From assembly GCA_023701075.1 (NCBI GenBank), contig JAMPXQ010000040.1, positions 1 to 9,803 of the forward strand: a stretch of 9,803 bases of DNA, read 5' to 3'. This document shows positions 5,829 to 9,803 of the stretch, piece by piece. The notes under the pieces were generated by a model. The model was not told the DNA's origin. It made no database searches and was given only the letters and a program-made list of their open reading frames with translations. Source of the stretch: Candidatus Woesearchaeota archaeon (GTDB lineage Archaea > Nanobdellota > Nanobdellia > Woesearchaeales > GW2011-AR15). Position 1 is the stretch's first letter; the number at the start of each line of letters is the position of its first letter. Made by a program: the position numbers and the translations under genes.

Positions 5829-6359
5829 ATGCGTAATATACGGCAGATAAGGTTTTTCCTTATAGTCCTGTTGTTCCTTTTGGTAGCTCTGCTCTTCTAT
5901 AAGGCGTTGTTCATCTTCACACTGATTATGATACTGTCTATTGCTCTGCAGGTCGTTTCATATAAAGGAGACATAAAATTCAATTTTGGGCATGTATTCT
6001 TCCTATCTATCCTTGTCCAGAGGGGGATGGGGATTGCATATTCGATGCTTCTCCTGATTTTTGCAGGATTCCTTCCAAAGGCATTTGCAGGAGACATAGA
6101 TCTAAAAAGCCTGGCGACCCTGCCGCTTGAGATAGTGATAGTTTTCCTGACATCTCTGTTCACTCAGGATATATTCATCATAGGCATGGTGGCAGCAATA
6201 CTTAATTATTCAATATCATTTATAGTTGCAAAGGCATCAGGAGATTCAGTCCCTGAGATACTGGCTGAGATAGGGCTTCCATTCATGATGAATATTGTCT
6301 ATCTGATGTCGCTCGCAGGCCCGCTTGAGACTTTCATAGGTTTTGTCACATCAGTTTGA
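5829..6359 (+). CDS. Small polytopic membrane protein, paralogue of the protein at 6829-7401
   Basis: The 176-residue protein is almost entirely hydrophobic, with about five membrane segments (roughly 8-24, 26-43, 55-83, 95-134 as two, and 147-172) and a basic N-terminus (R-N-I-R-Q-I-R), so N-in. I do not recognise a family. It aligns by eye with the protein at 6829: G-H-V-F-F-L-S-I-L-V-Q-R-G-M-G-I-A-Y-S-M corresponds to P-H-L-F-A-S-L-F-I-T-R-V-M-G-L-H-Y-G-I-M, and the acidic-start last helices (L-A-E-I-G-L, L-F-E-H-V-S-G) also match. Shared buried His and Arg-x-Met-Gly residues hint at a common function, possibly transport. It lies 11 bp behind the iron permease, so an accessory role in iron uptake is possible. 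Its last codons overlap the 3' end of the convergent peptidyl-tRNA hydrolase gene by 14 bp. Confidence 0.8.
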   Translation: MRNIRQIRFFLIVLLFLLVALLFYKALFIFTLIMILSIALQVVSYKGDIKFNFGHVFFLSILVQRGMGIAYSMLLLIFAGFLPKAFAGDIDLKSLATLPLEIVIVFLTSLFTQDIFIIGMVAAILNYSISFIVAKASGDSVPEILAEIGLPFMMNIVYLMSLAGPLETFIGFVTSV

Positions 6360-6690
6360 GTTTTCCGGTCAGTTCATCGATCTTGTCTTCATCATCAGGT
6401 CCTATTGCAAGGCAGGTCTCAGTGCCTGGTGCGATGACTGTCTTCCCTGCGTCAGTTATGAGAGCGCAAACAAGATCATTATCCTTAGCAAGTTGCAGAT
6501 ATCTATAGAGTTCAGTCTTATTCTCGACTTTTAGGGCTATCTTCCCCATGCCTTCCATCCGCCATTCTTTCACCTTGTCTTTCTCAGACCTGAGGACAGC
6601 TTCGACGCTTGCATGTGCAGCTTGCGCTGCCATCTTCCCTTTAGGGAGCTTTAGGTCGTCTCGGATCAGTATGACTTGTTTTAATGGCAT
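6346..6690 (-). CDS. pth2: Peptidyl-tRNA hydrolase, archaeal/eukaryotic type (Pth2)
   Basis: The 114-residue protein is full length for Pth2, the enzyme that releases peptides from prematurely dropped peptidyl-tRNA in the cytoplasm. The family hallmarks are present: V-I-L-I-R-D-D-L at the first strand, L-P-K-G-K-M-A-A-Q-A-A-H-A-S (residues 15-28) with its conserved Lys, Gln and His, the T-D-A-G-K-T-V-I-A-P-G-T segment (79-90) with the conserved Asp, and L-A-I-G-P (94-98). Nothing is missing. The ATG at 6690 is preceded by a TATA box at leaderless distance. The gene stands alone on the minus strand between two paralogous membrane-protein genes, and its stop codon overlaps the end of the left one. 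Confidence 0.95.
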   Translation of the reverse strand: MPLKQVILIRDDLKLPKGKMAAQAAHASVEAVLRSEKDKVKEWRMEGMGKIALKVENKTELYRYLQLAKDNDLVCALITDAGKTVIAPGTETCLAIGPDDEDKIDELTGKLKLM

Positions 6691-6712
6691 GGAATAGATG
6701 CAATGTCGTTTA

Positions 6713-6724
6713 GTTTATAGATTT
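6713..6724 (-). promoter_or_regulatory. TATA box of pth2
   Basis: Minus-strand AAATCTATAAAC is centred about 27 bp before the ATG at 6690, and no SD is present, so a leaderless mRNA is expected. Confidence 0.55.
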
Positions 6725-6763
6725 TTCTTAGGATGATGATTGGATAGATTGAGTCGTCCAGAT

Positions 6764-6790
6764 ATAGCCAATGATTTGATGATTGGCTAT
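6764..6790. repeat. Perfect inverted repeat upstream of the second membrane-protein gene
   Basis: ATAGCCAAT (6764-6772) and ATTGGCTAT (6782-6790) are perfect 9-bp arms around a 9-bp centre. It lies between the divergent pth2 and membrane-protein promoters, just upstream of the latter's TATA-like element. The GATGATTGG part of the right side recurs at about 6734-6742. There is no T-run, so an operator is likelier than a terminator. Confidence 0.55.
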
Positions 6791-6796
6791 TGCATA

Positions 6797-6805
6797 CATT
6801 TAAGT
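6797..6805 (+). promoter_or_regulatory. Possible TATA element of the second membrane-protein gene
   Basis: ACATTTAAGTAT contains a TTTAAG-type TATA element about 27 bp before the ATG at 6829. A better-looking CCTATAATAC at 6816-6825 is too close to the start to serve it. Confidence 0.35.
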
Positions 6806-6828
6806 ATGAAAAAAGCCTATAATACTTT

Positions 6829-7401
6829 ATGCGTGAGATTGAGATAGAAAACAGGTTCAAGAAATATAAGGAAGCAAAACCAAGGTCTAGAAGATCATTA
6901 TATTTCATATACGCGATGTTAGCAGTCCTGCTTGTCTTTACAGTCATAACAAAGGCTAAGCCGCTATTGTTCCTTCTCTTGGCTGCGCTTTGTGCAGTGA
7001 TAAATTATCACACAGACATGATGACTATAAGGATAACGACTGCACCTCATCTGTTCGCAAGCCTTTTCATCACAAGGGTGATGGGCCTGCATTATGGCAT
7101 CATGCTCCTAGTTATATCTACTTTCATGATCCATCTGTATACAGCTAGGATGGATATGGATACAGTCATCTCACTTATAGCTAACAGTCTTGCAAATGTC
7201 ATAATGTCTGTTTTTGGCCTTGCAAGCTTTGTAGTGATTGGATTGGTCTTAGTTTCCTTGAAATTCTTGCTCTGCTTAGGCATCAACCTGATGATCCACA
7301 CTTCTCCTGAAGAGATACTGTTTGAGCATGTGTCAGGCTTTATCTCAAACCTTTTCTTGTTCTTGGTTCTAGGGAATGCATTCATCTATCTTTTTTCATG
7401 A
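6829..7401 (+). CDS. Small polytopic membrane protein, diverged paralogue of the 5829-6359 product
   Basis: The 190-residue protein has a charged N-terminal extension (residues 1-22, with K-K-Y-K-E-A-K-P-R-S-R-R) followed by five or six hydrophobic segments (about 24-41, 45-60, 74-104, 115-129, 131-155 and 168-189). No family is recognised. It shares with the protein at 5829 the order of helices, a His at the start of the third hydrophobic block (P-H-L-F versus G-H-V-F), an R-x-M-G motif, a Y-x-x-M-L-L stretch and an acidic start to the last helix, so the two look like an old duplication now separated by pth2. The N-terminal extension and M-D-M-D loop (108-111) are specific to this copy. Only about 60 bp separate its stop from the methyltransferase start; co-transcription is possible. 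Confidence 0.8.
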   Translation: MREIEIENRFKKYKEAKPRSRRSLYFIYAMLAVLLVFTVITKAKPLLFLLLAALCAVINYHTDMMTIRITTAPHLFASLFITRVMGLHYGIMLLVISTFMIHLYTARMDMDTVISLIANSLANVIMSVFGLASFVVIGLVLVSLKFLLCLGINLMIHTSPEEILFEHVSGFISNLFLFLVLGNAFIYLFS

Positions 7402-7459
7402 ATCGTTTTCGGATAAATTAGTAAACTCTTTTAATCACAATGCAATTTCTTTATGCAGG

Positions 7460-8119
7460 ATGGAAAAAATAAGGACAAAGGACGGCTCATATACTTTCAA
7501 GAATGAAGAATATGATGAGACATACCATTCATTCACAGGGGCTATAGAAGAGACATATGAGAAGTTCATAAAGCCGATAGATGGCCTATTCAAGAGGAAG
7601 AAGATAAGGATTTTGGATATCGGATTTGGTCTGGGATATAATGCAGTGGCAGCTGTGGACAAATCAATGGAGAATGGCTGCGAGATAGAGATAATCTCAT
7701 TGGAAAAGAACCTTGTTCTTGATAGCCTCAAGGAACTGGAGCCGCCATTGAAGCATTATCATATACTGAGGAAGCTGGAGCTTGACCCGATAACTGGTTC
7801 TTATTTCTATGAAGACAAAGACATCCATCTGCAGATAAAGGTAGGTGACGCAGTAAAGACAATAAAGACGATCACAAAGAAGTTCGATGCGTGTTTTCTT
7901 GACGCCTTCTCACCAAAGAAGAACCCGGAGATGTGGACAGAGAGTTTCATCTCAGATATAGCCTCATTGATGTCAGATGGCAGCGTTCTCTTGACATATT
8001 CGTGCGCAAGGGTTGTTAGGGACAGCCTCAGGTCAGCGGGGTTCGAGGTCCATGATGGCCCAAAGGTAGGCCGCAGAGGCCCTAGCACAATAGCAATATT
8101 TAAAAAATCCTCTCCATGA
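7460..8119 (+). CDS. MnmC-type SAM-dependent tRNA methyltransferase (DUF752 domain only)
   Basis: The 219-residue protein matches the methyltransferase half of MnmC, which methylates the aminomethyl group of 5-aminomethyluridine at wobble position 34. Visible marks: the N-terminal D-G-S-Y-T-F and E-Y-D-E-T-Y-H-S-F-T-G-A (18-28), SAM motif I I-L-D-I-G-F-G-L-G-Y-N (51-61), acidic E82 after strand 2, V-G-D-A (128-131), the family signature D-A-F-S-P-K-K-N-P-E-M-W (148-159), L-L-T-Y-S-C-A (177-183) and G-R-R-G-P-S-T (204-210). The FAD oxidase half of bacterial MnmC is absent, as in known stand-alone forms such as the Aquifex protein. The frame extends to an ATG at 7376 overlapping the upstream gene, but homologues start near R-T-K-D-G, so the ATG at 7460 is preferred; a weak TTTTAAT lies 28 bp upstream. 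The GH15-like gene follows after 10 bp. Confidence 0.85.
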   Translation: MEKIRTKDGSYTFKNEEYDETYHSFTGAIEETYEKFIKPIDGLFKRKKIRILDIGFGLGYNAVAAVDKSMENGCEIEIISLEKNLVLDSLKELEPPLKHYHILRKLELDPITGSYFYEDKDIHLQIKVGDAVKTIKTITKKFDACFLDAFSPKKNPEMWTESFISDIASLMSDGSVLLTYSCARVVRDSLRSAGFEVHDGPKVGRRGPSTIAIFKKSSP

Positions 8120-8129
8120 TGATTATTGT

Positions 8130-9188
8130 ATGTTGAAATATGCAGAGCTCATGAAGCAGCACCTGGGCATTTTGAAGAACCTGCAATATGAGTCAGGCCT
8201 TTTCGCAGCATCAAAAAAAGAGTCTTCTACAGGCTATAACAAATCATGGCTTAGGGACAATTTCTATGAGTGCCTGGCATTCGAGGTCATCGGGGACTGG
8301 GATACAGTCGGGAAGACATATGAAGCGCTTCTTAAGATATTCCTCAAGCACGAGTATAAGATTGATCATGCAATATCACAGAAGCCTAAGTTCAAGCATG
8401 AATATATCCATGCAAGATTTGACCCGAAGAATTTCGACGAGTTCTGGGAGGATTGGGGCAACAAGCAGAATGATAGCATAGGTGCTATTCTCTTCAGGAT
8501 AGGGGAGCTTGAGCATCATCACAAGAGGAGCATACTAAGGACGCCAGACCAGGTAAGGATAGTGAATAAATTAGTGAAATATCTTGCAAGTATAGAATAT
8601 TGGCATGACCTGGATTCAGGCATGTGGGAAGAAGATGAAGAAGTGCATGCTTCATCAGTAGGTGCGTGCGTCGCAGGCCTAAAAGCGATAAGCCGTCTTA
8701 AAGATATAGACGTTCCTGATGAGCTGATAAGGCATGGTGAGGAGACGCTAAATCATCTGCTTCCAAGGGAATCGAAGAAGAAATTTGTAGATTTGTCATT
8801 GCTGTCTTTGATATTCCCTTATGATATAGTAACGCCAAAGCAAAGGGATGAGATACTGACGAACGTAGAATACCTGCTTCTAAAGAAGATGGGAGTCATC
8901 CGCTACAAGAACGATCATTATTATAACAAGAACCCTGACGGATATAGCGAGGAGGCGGAGTGGACCTTCGGGTTGTCCTGGCTTGCTATAATCTATGAGA
9001 GGATGGGGAATAGGAAGAAGGCGGAGAAATTCATCGAGCGCATGATGAAGACACAGACAGAGTCAGGCATACCTGAGCTTTTCTTTTCCAATTCAAAGAA
9101 GTTCAATGAGAATAATCCTTTAGGCTGGTCAGAGTCACTCTTTATCGTTGCGCTCCATGAGATGAACGGCAAGTTCTTGAATCAGTAG
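8130..9188 (+). CDS. GH15-like (alpha/alpha)6-barrel protein (glucoamylase/glucodextranase or phosphorylase-kinase-like)
   Basis: The 352-residue protein has no signal peptide, so it is cytoplasmic. It has the repeating helix-pair pattern of six-hairpin glycosidases and recognisable GH15 blocks: N-K-S-W-L-R-D-N-F-Y (37-46), H-A-R-F-D (94-98), N-K-Q-N-D-S-I-G (111-118), the likely acid region D-S-G-M-W-E-E-D-E-E-V-H (162-173, with E167/E168), E-E-A-E-W-T-F-G-L-S-W (274-284), I-P-E-L-F-F (314-319) and P-L-G-W-S-E-S-L-F-I-V-A-L (330-342). It is shorter than most GH15 enzymes because the N-terminal beta-sandwich is missing; only the barrel is present. Hydrolysis of internal alpha-glucans, or a trehalase- or glucodextranase-like reaction, is plausible. 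A non-catalytic role cannot be excluded because the base residue is not certain (E335 is a candidate). It begins 10 bp after the methyltransferase stop and probably shares its transcript. Confidence 0.8.
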   Translation: MLKYAELMKQHLGILKNLQYESGLFAASKKESSTGYNKSWLRDNFYECLAFEVIGDWDTVGKTYEALLKIFLKHEYKIDHAISQKPKFKHEYIHARFDPKNFDEFWEDWGNKQNDSIGAILFRIGELEHHHKRSILRTPDQVRIVNKLVKYLASIEYWHDLDSGMWEEDEEVHASSVGACVAGLKAISRLKDIDVPDELIRHGEETLNHLLPRESKKKFVDLSLLSLIFPYDIVTPKQRDEILTNVEYLLLKKMGVIRYKNDHYYNKNPDGYSEEAEWTFGLSWLAIIYERMGNRKKAEKFIERMMKTQTESGIPELFFSNSKKFNENNPLGWSESLFIVALHEMNGKFLNQ

Positions 9189-9189
9189 T

Positions 9190-9200
9190 TTAATAAATTT
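9190..9200 (+). promoter_or_regulatory. TATA box of the tRNA-Arg gene
   Basis: TTAATAAATTT begins two bases after the GH15-like stop codon and is centred about 29 bp before the first tRNA base, giving a short 5' leader. Confidence 0.5.
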
Positions 9201-9223
9201 GCAGTTAAATCATCTAGGTATAC

Positions 9224-9323
9224 GCCCCTATGGTGTAGCTTGGATTCCATATTGTCCTTGGAAGAGCAAATAGCACACAAGATTGCGGATCTTGGAACCG
9301 GGGTTCAAATCCTCGTAGGGGCG
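9224..9323 (+). tRNA. tRNA-Arg (anticodon GCG), interrupted by a 26-nt D-loop intron
   Basis: The fold is fully accounted for: acceptor GCCCCTA/TAGGGGC (9224-9230/9316-9322, seven pairs), T8-G9, D-stem GTGT/GCAC (9233-9236/9273-9276), A26, anticodon stem CAAGA/TCTTG (9278-9282/9290-9294) with loop TTGCGGA placing GCG at 9285-9287 after U33, a 4-nt variable region (GAAC), T-stem CGGGG/CCTCG with loop TTCAAAT (9304-9310), and discriminator G73 at 9323. CCA is not encoded, as usual in archaea. The D-loop spans 36 nt instead of about 10. Removing 9244-9269 leaves a 74-nt tRNA with a normal D-loop (A14, G15, G18-G19, A20, A21). It decodes CGU and CGC; A20 is a known arginine identity base in bacteria. 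Confidence 0.88.
9244..9269 (+). other. Non-canonical tRNA intron (between positions 19 and 20) with bulge-helix-bulge motif
   Basis: The precursor folds into the splicing-endonuclease substrate. The central 4-bp helix is GCTT (9238-9241, exon) with GAGC (9264-9267, intron). The 5' bulge GGA (9242-9244) would be cut GG/A. The 3' bulge AAA (9268-9270) would be cut AA/A. The intron's own 5-bp helix is TTCCA/TGGAA (9245-9249/9259-9263) with a 9-nt loop. The outer side leads into A9237-T9271 and the D-stem. Both bulges are 3 nt and the helix 4 bp, the strict motif, and the cuts restore a standard D-loop exactly. Confidence 0.8.
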
Positions 9324-9326
9324 TAA

Positions 9327-9332
9327 TTTTTT
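9327..9332 (+). terminator. T6 terminator of the tRNA gene
   Basis: A run of six T lies three bases after the discriminator base, typical of archaeal tRNA transcription ends. A further T5 follows at 9344-9348. Confidence 0.6.
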
Positions 9333-9390
9333 CTCTGAAAAAGTTTTTATAATCAGATTACGCTTCTATCGATTCAATAAACTGGTTTTG

Positions 9391-9480
9391 ATGATATTCA
9401 CAAATCACATAGTTCTAGATGAACATGATTTTCAAAGGAATCTGATGGACTTCATGATATTTGAAAAAAAGAATAAATGA
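9391..9480 (+). CDS. Possible 29-residue small protein
   Basis: An ATG-to-TGA frame in the gap right of the tRNA encodes 29 residues starting M-I-F-T-N-H-I-V-L-D and ending with a charged F-E-K-K-N-K tail. TTTTATAATC at about 9345-9354 could be its TATA box, some 40 bp upstream. There is no SD and no recognisable domain; a chance frame is as likely. Confidence 0.15.
   Translation: MIFTNHIVLDEHDFQRNLMDFMIFEKKNK
9464..9470 (-). terminator. T7 terminator of the minus-strand gene at the right edge
   Basis: On the minus strand a run of seven T lies about 27 nt after the stop codon of the gene at 9497-9802. No stem-loop accompanies it. Confidence 0.45.
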
Positions 9481-9496
9481 AATAGCTGTTTATAGT

Positions 9497-9802
9497 TTAT
9501 ACTTTATCTTCCTTGTTTGTCCCAAGTATGCTTTGGAGTAGGGTCTCTTCCTTCTCGACAATCCTCTCCTTATTGACTTGCTTCTCTTCAAGTATGGTCT
9601 TTGTCACGTTCCTTGGATACTGCTCATACTTGCATTCTCTTTTTGTCGGGGCAGCGATCAGGTTATAGTTCCCGCTCTTTGTGTCTCCGGCAGCGCATTC
9701 GTCCAATTTGAATACGAATTCATCCTTTGCTTTCCCTAGTATCTCTCTTGTCTGTTCAGGGACAGTGAAATCTTTTCCGTTGACATTGAACGTGAAGCTC
9801 AT
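9497..9802 (-). CDS. Small hypothetical protein with coiled C-terminus (start at window edge)
   Basis: The 101 visible residues run from an ATG at 9802, one base from the window edge, so the true start could lie further right. It begins like a soluble domain (M-S-F-T-F-N-V-N-G-K-D-F-T-V-P), has two Cys (C35 and C57), and ends in a strongly charged, probably helical segment (residues 70-101, many Glu/Lys). No membrane segment is seen and no family is recognised. Regular codon use, with AGG/AGA Arg and ATA/ATC Ile, and a downstream T7 run support a real gene. Confidence 0.6.
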   Translation of the reverse strand: MSFTFNVNGKDFTVPEQTREILGKAKDEFVFKLDECAAGDTKSGNYNLIAAPTKRECKYEQYPRNVTKTILEEKQVNKERIVEKEETLLQSILGTNKEDKV

Positions 9803-9803
9803 A

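Noticed and set aside
7376..7459. Upstream start for the MnmC-type protein
   Set aside because: It would overlap the preceding gene by 26 bp, adds no family-conserved sequence, and homologues begin near the Met at 7460.
4377..8088. Minus-strand frames within 4377-5657, 5897-6163 and 7092-8088
   Set aside because: They are antisense shadows of well-supported plus-strand genes, with no family motifs or expression signals.
9229..9270. Reading the tRNA with anticodon UGG (Pro) or GGA (Ser) near 9259-9262
   Set aside because: Neither leaves a pairing 3' anticodon strand next to the T-arm; the CAAGA/TCTTG arm with GCG fits perfectly once the D-loop insert is treated as an intron.
9389..9445. Possible C/D-box guide RNA (TGATGA at 9389, CTGA at 9442)
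   Set aside because: The C box lacks the leading purine, the internal D'/C' boxes are poor, and the first guide interval is too long.

Overview
The window looks like DNA from an uncultivated DPANN-type archaeon of the Woesearchaeota/Pacearchaeota/Nanoarchaeota kind. The evidence is as follows. Archaeal TATA boxes sit 24-30 bp upstream of several start codons, implying leaderless mRNAs, while other genes carry GAGGT-type Shine-Dalgarno sites. There is an archaeal/eukaryotic-type peptidyl-tRNA hydrolase (Pth2). A tRNA without an encoded CCA carries a bulge-helix-bulge intron in a non-canonical position. Genes are small and AT-rich, using mostly ATA for Ile and AGG/AGA for Arg. A large Asn/Thr-rich surface protein resembles proteins I remember from those lineages. 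The phylum is inference; no 16S or ribosomal protein gene is present.

Layout. Positions 1-2973 (minus strand) hold a two-gene operon: a small protein with two tandem helix-turn-helix (HTH) repeats, then, through an ATGA stop/start overlap with a strong SD, a very large membrane-anchored surface protein of at least 838 residues that runs off the left edge. Inside it is an uninterrupted block of 25 consecutive N-glycosylation sequons at exact 4-residue spacing (300 bp). Four 16-bp direct repeats cover the operon's promoter and start codon and are candidate autoregulatory sites.

Positions 3115-6359 (plus strand) hold a CoA-binding (YccU-type) protein, a short DtxR-family metal regulator, an unrecognised soluble 251-residue protein with codon use unlike its neighbours, an FTR1-family iron permease, and a small polytopic membrane protein. 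The FTR1 promoter has a perfect GTTCGG/CCGAAC palindrome over its start region and a third GTTCGG on the far side of the TATA box. With the DtxR-like gene 1.1 kb upstream this suggests iron-responsive repression of uptake.

Positions 6346-9323 hold Pth2 (minus strand, its stop overlapping the preceding gene's stop), a second membrane protein that looks like a diverged paralogue of the first, an MnmC-type tRNA-wobble methyltransferase without its oxidase domain, a cytoplasmic GH15-like (alpha/alpha)6-barrel protein, and tRNA-Arg(GCG) interrupted in its D-loop by a 26-nt intron. The intron is predicted from a full bulge-helix-bulge fold. The right edge holds a small minus-strand gene of unknown function.

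No CRISPR array, transposase, rRNA or phage module was seen. The observations most worth following up are the sequon array with its HTH/direct-repeat control region, the D-loop intron, and the FTR1 operator.
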